Source of the DNA: Zygnema cylindricum | Taxonomy: Eukaryota; Streptophyta; Zygnematophyceae; Zygnematales; Zygnemataceae | Direction: 5' to 3' | Assembly: GCA_037447655.1 (NCBI GenBank) | Contig: JBBHKE010002674.1 | Coordinates: 62,001-126,000 of the forward strand | DNA length: 64,000 bases | Part shown: positions 52,288-63,795 of the stretch, piece after piece | Numbering within the stretch: the first letter of the stretch is position 1 | Layout of the letters: the number at the start of each line of letters is the position of its first letter | Notes under the pieces: generated by a model | Seen by the model: the letters and a program-made list of their open reading frames with translations, nothing else | Told to the model about the DNA's origin: nothing | Databases searched by the model: none | Made by a program: the position numbers and the translations under genes

Positions 52288-53180
52288 TGTTGAAAAGAGG
52301 TAATTAATAGTTCACTTCCCTATTTTAGTTTTGTTTTAAAGAAAGAGAGTAAGGATCAAAGGCGCGCCATGGCTGCCGCCATATTTAGAAAGTGGCAGTT
52401 TTCGCAGTTAAGAGTATTTTGGCTAAAATGATGCCTAGGTCTAGATTTAAACCTGTGACCTCTAGATTATTTATAGCCTTACGCCTTAACCATTAAGGCG
52501 TTACGAAATGATACACGTGACGAGTTTCATAAATATATAAACATTAACAAAACAGCCAATTAACAGCAGACTAACCAAAAGGAGCAATTTCTGCATGTAC
52601 GCGAATCTGAACCGTGTAAAATATGTTTTGATCGGACGGCCGACATTATAGCCGCCACGCGAAGTGAGCTTTTTGGCGGCATACGGATATAGCGTCACGC
52701 GGTGCCACGTGGCGCCACATTATTTGATACCGGAGAAGATGGGAGGAGGAACCATGGCTTCCGATATGACAGGTGTCACCTTGTAGACCTTGTCGTACAA
52801 TGGTCGTACAATAAGTACATTGCCCATTGTACCTTCTTGTACTTTATAGTGTTCCTATTGGACTAGGGTTTAATAGTAGGTAGTCGTGAGTAGGCAGACC
52901 GAGACTTAGTAATATTTAATTACCTCTCTCTCTCTAAGAGAGCTTGTAAATATAAAGGTCATCTTTGACCAGCCATAACTTACTGCTCAGGTGAGCAAAT
53001 TCAGTGATTCTTTTTGCGTTTGACTCAGGGGAGTCTTGTCCTCACAGGGGTGTGAGTGGTTAGAATATCTGTGTGCCTGGGCGGCACTTATTCAGCGGGA
53101 AAGTAGAAGGGGCAAATATTATCCTAGGGGCTTTACATAGGCTGCTCATTTTGTGGGTCAATGGAGACCACAGAATTTCA
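52288..53180 (+). repeat. copia-B 5' LTR
   Basis: TGTTGAAAAGAGG... to ...ACAGAATTTCA. Contains the hairpin GACTC-AGGG-GAGTC at 53022-53035 and an antisense tRNA-like block with ACGCCTTAACCATTAAGGCG (D-arm-like) near 52482-52501. Gag ATG at 53161 inside the LTR. Confidence 0.95.
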
Positions 53181-56100
53181 GGTTATGGGCCCACCCTCTA
53201 GGGTGCCCATATTTGATGGATCAGACTTTCTTTATTGGGAAATGATGATGGAGGGAGAACTATTTGAGAAGCATCTATGGGGCATAGTGTCTGGACAAAT
53301 TCGATGCCCATCTCCACCTAGGTTTGGAGGGACACGGTTTTCTGACACCTCCGCCTCTACAGTTGGTAGAACAGCTGCCACCATCACCGAGGATGAAGAT
53401 GAGGAAGGAGAGGAGATTGTCATGGAAGGAGAAAAGGGAGGAGTTGCAACTCAAGTGACACCATTGCCGAAGGCGATAGCGGCAGCAGCACCTCTAGCAA
53501 CAACGACAAGGGTTCAGACCGAAAGATCAGAGTATGAAAAGTGGAACTACAAAGACAAGGTTGCTAAGCTCTTAATTCTTAAAAGTGTAGCAAAGGGCAT
53601 TGCCATTCCCCTTATGCATGTCAAATCTTCATCTCAGATTTGGATATCACTAGTTAACAAATATAAGAGTGGATCATTGCAGGAGCAACAGTTGGTAGAA
53701 AATAAGATTGCAGCTTATACTTATAAGGGAGGAAGTATGGATAGTTATTGCAATGATTTAGGAGCATTGTTTGGAGAGTTAGAGAGTGCAGGTAACTCAT
53801 GGCCTGAGAGACAAAGAGTGAACACATTAATGATGAAACTACCTGAAGAGTATGAGAATATCATTAACCGATTGCAGGACATAGGAGATAGCAATTGGAA
53901 TTGGGATGACACTGTGGGAATGATTTTAGTGAAAGAAAGCACCATAGAGCTTAGGAGAGGGAGTCGAAGTGTTCAAGCATTGTCTGCAGGAGCTGATTGG
54001 CGGAAGCGTGATGAGGAGAGAGGGAAAGATCCCTATCGAAACTTTGGTGGAAGAGGCCAAGGAGGTGGCAGATTTGATAGACAGGGGAGAGGAACTTCTC
54101 GAGGAGGATTATGTCACTTCAATAAGAAACCGGGACACTATATGGCAGATTGTGTCAGACTTGCAGATCTTCGACTGAAAGATGGTCAAGGAACCTCAAA
54201 GGACCGAGGAAAGAAAAAGGCTTTCATGACTCAAGTTCTTAATGAGGAAGTGGAAGAAAAAACTGAACCTGAAGAGGAGCTTGAGGAGCTTCTCCTTAAT
54301 CCGAAAAACACTGAAAAGCATGTCGACATTCCACGGAGACAAAAGTGTGCTTTCGGAGGTAAGAGGGATCCACCGGAGGATGGGTGGATCATAGACTCAG
54401 GGGCTTCAATGCATATGTGCAAAGATAAGCGGTGGTTCACTAAACTGAGAAAGATCCCAAAAGTTGAGATAGAATACGGAGATGGTAGAGTAGAAACCAC
54501 AAGTCTTGTTGGAACTGTTGACTTGAAGGTTCTAGTTGATGGAAAGGCCTCAATTGTAACACTCTCAGACGTTCTTTACATTCCACAACTTAGCAAGAAC
54601 CTAGTCTCAACAGCTGTCCTAGATGAAAAGGAGTTTGAAACAGGAACTAGGAAAGGAATCTTCACAGCAAGCTTTGATAATGAGGTTTATTTCATAGCTG
54701 AGAAGGGCAGTCAAGGAATGTTCAGAATTGTACTTTGCAATGAAAAGAGTGTTCTCTACTCATGTGCAAGTGAGATGATGCTTTGGCATAAAAGGTTGGG
54801 ACATGTGCATCTAGATAGATTAAAGAAAATGAAGAAAAAGGGAATAGTGGAGGGTATTACTTTTGAAGATAATGAGACCTTTGATGATTGTAGTGGATGT
54901 GCCCAAGGGAAGATTCATAGACTTCCATTTCCAAAGGCAACCACATTTAGGAGAGAGAAAGTATTAGATCTAGTTCACACTGATGTTTGGGGACCTGCTA
55001 GGTATGCTTCACATGGGGGGAAGAGATGGATGTTAACCATCACAGATGATTGGTCTAGATACACGAAGGTATATTTTCTCAGACATAAGTCAGAGGTATT
55101 AAGATGTTTCAAAGAGTATAAAGTATGGAGTGAAAAGCTACATGAAACCTCAATAAAAGAGATAAGAAGTGATAATGGGAAAGAATACACCTCAAGGGAT
55201 TTTGAAGAATATCTTAAAGAAGAAGGAATTCATCATGAGAAAAATGTTCCCTATAATCCGGAACAAAATGGAGTTGCAGAAAGAGTGAATAGAACTTTAG
55301 GAGATATGTCCTGAAGTATGTTAAGTGACAAGAGGATAGGGCTGCAGTTTTAGGCTGAGTCTATGAACTATGCTAATTTCATCAAAAATAGAGTCCTAAC
55401 TTCAGCAAATAAGGAGGAAACTCCGTATGAGAGGTGGACAGGAAGAAAGCCTGATTTGTCTAGTTTGAGAGTGTTCGGAAGTCAAGTCTACAGTTTGGAT
55501 TCCGATAAGACTAAATGGAAGTTAGAGGGAAGAGGGAAACCAGGATATCTTGTAGGATATGATGAGAGCACAAAAGGATACCGAGTGTATGACTTGAAAA
55601 AGAGAGATATAATTCTGGTAAAACACATAGTGGTGATGAATGAAGAGAAGTCCATTGATCCATTCAAATATAATAAGGAAGTCAAAATCAGATTTGAAAC
55701 GGATCAGTTTTCTGACTTTGACTTTGAAAATGAAGAGAACGAAGAGGGAGAAAAAGAAAAATCTGCAGATCTACCAAAGGAGAAGGAGGAAAGGACAACA
55801 TCCGAGGCAACGCCACAATACGAAGTGGAAACCGATGAGGAACTTGATGAGACACCGAAGTTGGAAGATAGGGGAGCTGAAAATCTCCCAAAACGAAACC
55901 CAAGGATGCCTTCCATACCGGCGTCCGATTTTGAAGGGGGGAGAAGAAGTAGTAAACGACTTCAAGAAAGACAAGTAAATAACCAACTCACAAAGATGTC
56001 TCACCCAGATGAACCTCAAACATACTTAGAGGCCATAAACACTCCAAAAGTAGCCGGTGGATCACAGCTATAAATGAAGAAATGGCCTCTATCATGGAAG

Positions 56101-57596
56101 CCAATACATGGGAGTTGGTAGATTGTCCACCGGACCGAAAACCGATCGGATGTAAGTGGGTGTTTAAACTTAAATTAAACCCGGATAATACCATTGAGAG
56201 GTACAAAGCTAGGTTAGTTGCAAAAGGTTATACACAAAAAGAGGGGATAGACTACGAAGAAACCTTTGCACCTGTAGTCAGATTTCCTTCTGTTAGAATC
56301 CTTTTAAGTATAGCCGCAGCGGAGGATATGGAAATCCACCAGATGGATATTAAAACTGCCTTTTTGCATGGAGAGTTGGAAGAAGAAATTTACATGAGGC
56401 AACCGGAAGGATTCGTGGAAAGTGGGGAAGAAAACAAAGTTTGCAAACTGATAAAATCACTCTAGGGGCTTAAGCAAGCCCCGCGACAGTGGAATATAAA
56501 GCTCGACGAATTTTTGACCGGTTTGGGGTATATCAGAATTAGTTCAGATCAGTCTATATATTTATTTGAGGATGAGAATGGAGTGATATTTATTGCTATT
56601 TATGTGGATGATTTGTTGGTCTTAAGCAAGTCCTTAGATAAAATTAACAAACTAAAACGGGATCTTAGAAGCAGTTTTGATATGAAAGATCTTGGCGAAG
56701 CAAAGTACATTTTGGGAATTCAGATGGAGAGAGATAGAGGGAATAGAATTATAAGACTCACTCAAAAAGAAGCAATCGGTAATATGCTAGAAAAAATTCA
56801 AATGGAGAAAGCAAACGGATGTACTACTCCCATGGATTTGAAGAAAGTGAGTGAGGGGAGTGAAGAGGGAGGAATATTCATCATTAATGATGAGATGGAC
56901 GAGATAGAAAGAAAATTTATGGAGAATATCCCTTATCGGCAGATTGTAGGCAGTTTAATTTATTTTATGAACTGTACCCGTCCGGATATAGCTGCAACTG
57001 TAGGTGTCCTTAGTAGAAATCTAAATGAACCTAGAAAAAGAGATTGGGAGGCTGCCAAAAGGGTGATGAGGTATCTGGTGGGGACAAGGGAATTATGGTT
57101 GCATTTGGGAGGGGAGCACACTGATATCACCACTTGGAGTGATGCCAGTTATGGAGATGTGCCTTTAAGGAGGTGTACGACTGGATATGTGTTGCAAATT
57201 GGATCTGGTGCATGTTGTTGGAGTAGCAAGCAACAAAAAGTAGTTGCTCAGTCCACTATGGAGGCTGAATACATGGCTTCCTGTGCTGCCACCAAAGAAT
57301 TAATGTGGGTTAAATCTCTTCTTGAAGAACTTGGGTTCATGAAGTCTGGAACTCAAAATGTTTTTTGTGATAATCAAGCTGCTATCTCGATTGCAGCTAA
57401 TCCAAAACATCACTTCAAAGCTAAGCATATGGATATTAGACTAAGCTTTGTCAGAGAGAAGGTAGAAAATAAAATTATTAAACTTGTTCATAAAACTGAT
57501 AGAGAAATGATTGCAGACATGATGACAAAAGCAGTGCCTTCCCCTAAGTTGATTTATTGCAGAGAAAACTGTGGATTAAAATTGAAAAGTGACTAA
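53161..57596 (+). pseudogene. copia-B Gag-Pol, interrupted
   Basis: Opens at 53161 in the LTR (METTEFQVMGPPSRVPIFDG) and runs 717 codons through UBN2-like Gag, a zinc knuckle CHFNKKPGHYMADC whose second Cys is Asn, protease WIIDSGASMHM, pre-integrase MLWHKRLGHVHLDR and the integrase core to NPEQNGVAERVNRTL. It stops at TGA 55312, with a second stop (TAG) about 40 bases on, then is open again from 55363 (NYANFIKNRVLT) through the acidic linker to a frameshift near 56045. RT starts at 56082 with GCKWVFKLKLNPDNTIERYK and has a TAG at 56463 in the SLYGLKQ motif; from 56514 YVDDLLVL and RNase H (SDASYGD, STMEAEYMAS) are intact to the stop. Architecture is the same as copia-A. Multiple lesions mean it cannot make Pol. 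Confidence 0.95.
53181..53194 (+). other. copia-B primer-binding site, anticodon-arm type
   Basis: GGTTATGGGCCCAC follows the LTR end TTTCA, identical to copia-A and embedded in the Gag frame (QVMGPP). Confidence 0.92.
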
Positions 57597-57609
57597 GAAT
57601 TAAGGGGAG

Positions 57610-58499
57610 TGTTGAAAAGAGGTAATTAATAGTTCACTTCCCTATTTTAGTTTTGTTTTAAAGAAAGAGAGTAAGGATCAAAGGCGCGCCATGACTGCCG
57701 CCATATTTAGAAAGTGACAGTTTTCGCAGTTAAGAGTATTTTGGCTAAAATGATGCCTATGTCTAGATTTGCACCTGTGACCTCTAGATTATTCATAGCC
57801 TTACGCCTTAACCATTAAGGCGTTACGAACGATACACGTGACGAGTTTCATAAATATATAAACATTAACAAAACAGCTAATTAACAGCAGACTAACCAAA
57901 AGGAGCAATTTCTGCATGAACGCGAATCTGAACCGTGTAAAATATGTTTTGATCGGACGGCCGGCATTATAGCCGCCACGCGAAGTGAGCTTTTTGGCGG
58001 CATACGGATATAGCGTCACGCGGTGCCACGTGGCGCCACATTATTTGATACCGGAGAAGATGGGAGGAGGAACCATGGCTTCCGATATGACATGTGTCAC
58101 CTTGTAGACCTTGTCGTACAATGGTCGTACAATAAGTACATCGCCCATTGTACCTTCTTGTACTTTATAGTGTTCCTATTGGACTAGGGTTTAATAGTAG
58201 GTAGTCGTGAGTAGGCAGACCGAGACTTAGTAATATTTAGGTACCTCTCTCTCTAAGAGAGCTTGTAACTATAAAGGTCATCTTTGACCAGCCATAACTT
58301 ACTGCTCAGGTGAGCAAATTCAGTGATTCTTTTTGCGTTTGACTCAGGGGAGTCTTGTCCTCACAGGGGTGAGAGTGGTTAGAATATTTGTGTGCCTGGG
58401 CGGCGCTTATTCAGCGGGAAAGTAGAAGGGGCAAATATTATCCTAGAGGCTTTACATAGGCTGCACATTGTGTGGGTCAATGGAGACCACAGAATTTCA
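57610..58499 (+). repeat. copia-B 3' LTR
   Basis: 890 bp, TGTTGAAAAGAGG... to ...GAATTTCA. Differs from the 5' LTR by about 20-25 substitutions or small indels that I could spot (for example CATGGCTGCC/CATGACTGCC, GACAGGTG/GACATGTG), making it older than copia-A. Confidence 0.95.
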
Positions 58500-59965
58500 T
58501 TTTGATATGTGTCTAAGTCCATAGCTATCACTCATTTAAGTCTAACCAAGTCTTCCAAAATCTGGCAAACACTTATTCAGATTTATAAGAGTGAGACTAT
58601 ACAGAGGCAACAGTTAGTAAAACAAGAAATAGAGGCCTATGTTTATAAAGGCGGTAGCATGATAGAGTTTTGCAATGATATTGTTGCGTTATATGTTGAG
58701 CTTGCTAGTGCGAGATATGTAGAATCTGAGGAGAGAAATATTAATACACTAATCATGAAGCTCCCAGATGAGTACGAACACTTCATTTACCGTATGCACA
58801 GAATGGATGTCTCCTCATGGACTTGGAGCATTACCATACGGATAATTCTTGTGAGGAAAAGCACTTTGGAGCTTTGTAGGGGAAGTGACTGGGAGACTGC
58901 ATTTACAGCTGGCGGTGACTGGCGGAAGCGTGATGTGAGGAACGTTGGTGACGAGCTGAAGCGTAATGAGAGGAAGAAAGAAAATGGTGAACCTTATCGA
59001 AACTTTGGTGAAAAGAAAGGGAGAATAAAACAAAGGGGAGCTTTGAAAAAACGGGTTTGCTTCTTTTGTAGAAAACCGGGTCACTATGTGGAAGAGTGTC
59101 CTTGTTTGAAAGAACTTAGAAGTTGGAGTGTGAATGAGGAGGATGAAGGGGAAGACGAGAAAGAGGATGAACAAATCTTGGAACTTCTGCACATCGGTAG
59201 AATAGAGAAGAGAGAAAAGTACACAAAAATTCCACGAAGGCAACACTGTGCTTTTGGAGGTATAAGGGAAGTAAAGAGAGAGGAGGTACTTGAGGATGTC
59301 GAGGAGTGTAGAACCATGACTTTGATATGAGAAAGTCAGATCTAGGATTCATAAGTGAAAAAGGGAAAGAGGAATTTAATGAGGATAATTTCATAGATAT
59401 TTTGGAAACTACAACTGGTCGGAAAGGGAGACTTCGACGGATTCCGAGGAAAGGGGAGAAGTAAATCTAGAGGGGGCTCTAAAGGATAGGGGAGAGGAAT
59501 ATTTAATGAAAGGTTTAGGGGAGGAGAAATACTTATTGGGAATAAATTTAGAAAGTGAGAGTGGAAAGAAATCCACGAGAGAGAGTGAGGAAAGTTATAT
59601 TTTTTTTGGGTAATGGGTTTGACATCACTAAATGGAGTGATGGCATTTATGAAGGTGTACCCCTAAAATGGTTAGCATCTCGGTGTGTGGTGCAGATTGG
59701 AGGTGGGGCTGGCTGTTTGAATGGCAAGACGAAAATTGCTTTTTGCTTTAATGAAAAAGGGATGAGGTGGATAAAATCCTTGCTCCATGAGCTCGGCTTT
59801 ATGAAAATTGGCATGCGAAATAATATGAGTGATCAACAAGTTGCAATAATTTTTTCGACTCATATAATACACTTCTTTAAATACAAGGTTATTCACTTAA
59901 AGCTTTATGAGAAGAAAAGAAAGAAGAAAAAGAAAAGAAGGAAAATATTTTTGGCAAAAAAGTAG
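58500..59965 (+). pseudogene. copia-C1 gag (second part) with RT and RNase H scraps
   Basis: Gag from 58509 is open for 273 codons (to 59330), with the UBN2-like region (QQLVKQEIEAYVYKGGSMIE) and an intact knuckle CFFCRKPGHYVEEC near 59060-59100, then FGGIREVKRE. After a stop, the sequence jumps to KGLGEEKYLLGI (RT, matching GEARYILGI of copia-A about 790 residues further on) near 59515-59550. It then jumps to FDITKWSDGIYEGVPLKW and GCLNGKTKIAFCFNEKGMRW (RNase H) at 59618-59965. The same two jumps are present in copia-C2, so the deletions predate both copies. Confidence 0.85.
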
Positions 59966-59983
59966 ACTAGAAAATAAAGGTTG

Positions 59984-61131
59984 TGTTGAAAGTTATGTAT
60001 ATTTTAGGTCTGAATAGGAAAAATAAAAGGAAGAAATAAAGCAAAGGCAATCTGCTTCTCGCCCCACTTTCTAGTCCCCATACTTGTTGCAGTCACTGAA
60101 GGCTGGAGAGAGAGCTAGGACCATGGCTGCGTATGCTGTCTAAGGTGACAGAAAATAAGCTACTACTTTGTCTGTACCAAAAAAACTACCGGCTCCAGGA
60201 TTTGATCTTGGTACCTAACGTCTGTTAGATTATCCGGTAGATGATAGCTTTATCCTAAAGTCTAGGATCAGTGCTAGGAAATATAGGGTAAGATAGGTAT
60301 TTGAATAAATACAAGGCAAAGATTCCATTTAAGTGCTTGGACAGAATCTTTGGCATAGAACCCGCTGCACCTTTTATGCCGCACAAAACAAATGTTACGA
60401 ACATTTGTTTCGACGGTCTGGATAAATAGGAGATGTGAAATCGACGGCCGTGGTGCAAGCGAGGATTCCGAAATGGCCGCCATGGCATTTTCGGGCGCCG
60501 CCACTCTGGATGACACGTGGCGACACGGTACGTGGTTGCGGAATTTTCGGAGTGCAAGACAACAAGCTCGGATGTGACAGATGTCACCTGTATGGCCTGT
60601 CGTACAGCTGCCGTACAAAAAGTACACCGGCGCTTGTACTTTTCTGTATGGTATAGTCTTGTGATTGGCGCCGTACTTCAGTTGAAGGGGTTTTAGAGAG
60701 GGAATAGGACTTAGAATATTTCGGGTAGGTAGCCGCCTCTCCCAGAGAGCATTTTGTATAAATAGCAAACTTTGGCCAGCCATAACTATTAATTTACTTG
60801 ACCATTTTCAGTGATTCTTTAAGCTGCGGACTCAACGGAGTCCACGCTAAACAAAGGTGTTGTTGGACAGAGTTTTTGCCTGCCTGGGTGGCTGCATTTC
60901 TAAGGGAAAGTCAAAGTGGGTGAATGTATAAAATTCACATATTCTAACTTTGCATTTTGTGATAGAACTAATCACATAGAAAGTCTTGTTTCACAAGGAT
61001 GAGGCTTTAATGGGGTTCTGATTGTGAAAGGGTCAATCATTTGGGTTTATATAAACTTGGAGTCGGCACTATCTAGATTAGCTTCTTTTGATCTGCGAAT
61101 TTTGTGTGGCAATGGAACCCATAAAATTTCA
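59984..61131 (+). repeat. copia-C shared LTR (3' of C1, 5' of C2)
   Basis: 1148 bp, TGTTGAAAGTTATG... to ...ATAAAATTTCA. Follows a decayed purine tract AAAATAAAGG and precedes a mutated half-tRNA site (GGATATTGGCCCACC). Hairpin GACTC-AACG-GAGTC at 60829-60842. Confidence 0.85.
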
Positions 61132-62331
61132 GGATATTGGCCCACCATCTAGGGTGTCTATGTTTGATGGAACAGACTTCACTTATTCGGAGTTTACAAT
61201 GGAGGGATTGCTTTTCGAAAAGCACTTATGGGGAATTGTTAAGGGACAAGTGAGGAGTCCGCCACCGGGCTTTATAAGAACTCACTATGGAGAATCATCT
61301 GGGCTTTCCAGAAAACCAACCGCAGTAAGGATGCAATGGAAGGTGAAGGGAATATCATTTTTATGGAAAGGGGAAAAGGGGAGAAGGATAAAGGGACACC
61401 GATGGTGAGGGGAGCTATGCTCTCGGCTACATTTTTGCTTGTGGAGGTTATAACTAAACCAAAAACTGAAGAAAATAACGCAAGACTTTGGAAATATAAA
61501 AACACTATAGCAAAATATCTCATACTTAGATATGTGTCTAAGTCCATAGCTATCACTCTTTAAAATCTAACCAAGTCCTCGAAAATCTGGGAAACACCAA
61601 TTCAGATTTATAAGAGTGGGACTATACAGAGGCAACAGTAAGTAAAATAGGAAATAGAGGTTTATGTTTATAAAGGCGGTAGCATGATAGAGTTTTGCAA
61701 TGATATTGCTGCGTTATATGTTGAGCTTGCTAGTGCGTGATATGTAGAATTTGAGGAGAGAAAGATTAATACACTAATCAATAAACTCCCATGTGAGTAC
61801 GAAGACAACATTTACTGTATGCACGGAATTGATGGCTCCTCATGGACTTGGAGCATTACTATGGGGATAATTCTTGTGAGGGAAAGCACTTTGGAGCTTC
61901 GTAGGGGAAGTAACAATGTGAATGCATATAGCGCTCGTGGTGACTGGCGGAAGCGTGATGAGAAGAACGGAGGTGACGAGCGAAAGCGTGACGGGATTAA
62001 GAAAGTCAAAGGTAAACCTTATCGGAACTTCGGTGGAAAGAGAGGGAGAGGAAAAGAAAGGGGAGCTTTGAAAAAACGGGTTTGCTTCGCTTGTAGGAAA
62101 CCGGGTCACTATATGGAGGAGTATCCTTGTTTGGAAGAACTTAGAAGTTGGTATGTGAATGAGGAGGAAGAAGGGGAAGAGGAGAAAGAGGATGAAGATA
62201 TTTTGGAGCTTTCTTCACATCGGTAGAATGGACAAGAGAGAAAAGCACACTGAAATTCCACGAAAGCAACAATGTGCTTTTAGAGGTATAACAGAAGTAA
62301 AGAGAAAGGAGGTACTTGAGGATGTCAAAGA
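61112..62331 (+). pseudogene. copia-C2 gag
   Basis: ATG at 61112 in the LTR (MEPIKFQDIGPPSRVSMFDG). The primer-site codons read QDIGPP, so the primer site itself is mutated. Frames are broken near 61400, 61560 and 61630-61740. The knuckle CFACRKPGHYMEEY has lost its last Cys (near 62084-62130). Copia-C2 shows the uninterrupted version of the site where copia-B entered C1. Confidence 0.85.
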
Positions 62332-63170
62332 TGTTGTTTTGGAAAGCTTTAGTCCTCTCTATGCCTCGAGTGTGAGGGAGAGAGAGTTTCACAAATTAGC
62401 ATATGTTTGGTTGTAAGTTCGTTTCATCACACACCAGAATTGATGTTCCACTAGATCGGTAGGGAGTACACCTTTGTATACACTCCCGAGACACAAGTCA
62501 CTACAAGAAAGAGGACACTCCAGAATATCCGATTGTTTGTGCATAGATACACTTGAGGACAAAATGGCACATGGAGATTTGTCTACGGTGCCGAATGTGA
62601 TATGTACGCGGCTGAGGGAGACCGCCGACAAATGCTGGTCCGTGTGAGCCACATACACAACAAATGACGTGGCATATAGAATCCTACTCCTTTGTATATA
62701 TCTAGTTAAGTAGATTTTTGTCTTTGTGTGGTTAGTTGATTAGTAAAGGAATTTTTTGTATGACGTACCTTGTTCGGTTCGAGCCGCAGGTATTTATTGT
62801 ACGGCTGGTATGCCTCCGTACGTTCAGCAGCATAGGCTTCGGTGTATATTAGTAGGACTTAGATAACTTTGAAGGTATGAACATTTTGTAGTCAAAAACT
62901 GTACAGCCTGTTTTTGGCATTTTCATCTGTGGATATCTCACAGATGTGTTGGCAGAATTACTTGTAATTTTGTGTGTATGTTCATCCTGATATTATCTAC
63001 ACTGTGGTAGATTTTCAGAGCTATTTTGTCTCTGGTTTGGGTTTTATCAACTGTTGAAGTTGCTGTTTTTCAGACCGGTTTTTGTGAAAGTTTCTTGCTT
63101 GGTTTGGTTCCGAGATGACTACACCGGCATCCTCATCGTCTTCGGTTCCGGCTGTTGTCTCAGAACAACA
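62332..63170 (+). mobile_element. Solo LTR H (copia-G family)
   Basis: 839 bp, TGTTGTTTTGGAAAGC... to ...CAGAACAACA, with a perfect 5-bp duplication AAAGA at 62327-62331 and 63171-63175. Comparison with C1 (GAGGATGTCGAGGAGTGTAG) shows the uninterrupted site. The start resembles the copia-G LTR. An ATG at 63115 opens MTTPASSSSSVPAVVSEQQ up to the LTR end, an LTR-encoded Gag start. Confidence 0.88.
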
Positions 63171-63196
63171 AAAGAGTGTAGACTGTAGGACTTAGA

Positions 63197-63795
63197 AAAA
63201 AAAAAGTCAGATCTAGGATCCATAATTGAAAAGGGGAAAGTTAAAAATAATGATGATAATTTCATAGATAATTTGGAAACAGAAAACTGGTCGGAAAGGG
63301 AGACTTCAACGGATTTAAGCGAATAGGGGAGAAGAGGAATATTTGATTAAAGGTTTAGGGGAGGAGAAATATATTTTGGGAATAAAAATAGAAAGTGATA
63401 GTGGAAATAATTCCATGGGAGAGAGTGAGGAAAGTTCAGAAAATGGGGTAATTATCATGGATAAATATATGAGTTCGGAAGTTGTAGAAGTTATGAAAAC
63501 TTTAATAGGGACAAGTGGTTTTTGGGAAAATTTGGGGGGAGGATGGATTTGACATCACTCATGGGAGTGATGCCATTTATGAAGGTGTGCCTGTAAAAGG
63601 GATAGCATATGGCTTTTACAGCATCTGGGTATGTGCTACAAGCAGGGGATAGGGCTGGCTCTTTGGAACTCGGATTTATGAAAAATGGCATGCAAAATAA
63701 AATGTGTGATGCAATTATTATTTCGGTTCATCTAGTACACTGTTTCAAATACGATTGTATTTTCTTAAAGTTTTATAAAAGGAAACGAAGATTGC
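63197..63795 (+). pseudogene. copia-C2 RT/RNase H scraps
   Basis: Homologous to 59325-59900 of C1, with additional stops and small deletions (KGLGEEKYILGIKIESDSG at 63350, then a degraded RNase H with GLELGFMKNGMQNKMCD-like text). Not functional. Confidence 0.75.

Larger units (their letters stand above)
52288..58499 (+). mobile_element. Ty1/copia retrotransposon copia-B (defective)
   Basis: 6212 bp: LTRs 52288-53180 (893 bp) and 57610-58499 (890 bp), about 97-98% identical by eye; primer site 53181-53194; purine tract AATTAAGGGGAG before 57610. It is inserted in the gag of copia-C1. Flanking pentamers are CATAC and TTTTG, so no target duplication is visible, although continuity with copia-C2 proves the insertion point. 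Coding sequence is full-length but broken by three stops and one frameshift. Confidence 0.93.
50755..61131 (+). mobile_element. Ty1/copia deletion derivative copia-C1, split by copia-B
   Basis: 5' LTR 50755-51890, interior 51891-52287 and 58500-59983, 3' LTR 59984-61131. The interior joins seamlessly when copia-B is removed, as shown by copia-C2, which has the same sequence uninterrupted (CTCATAC followed by ATATGTGTCTAAGTCCATAG). It retains gag, a scrap of RT and a scrap of RNase H; protease, integrase and most of RT are missing. The LTRs differ substantially, so the element is old. Confidence 0.88.
61132..63795 (+). mobile_element. Ty1/copia deletion derivative copia-C2, 3'-truncated
   Basis: Interior following the shared LTR. 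Same deleted structure as C1 (gag, GLGEEKYILGI near 63355, HGSDAIYEGVPVKG-like RNase H scrap near 63560). Interrupted by the solo LTR H at 62332-63170. It ends at about 63795, where sequence homologous to the left flank of C1 begins, without purine tract or 3' LTR. Confidence 0.8.
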
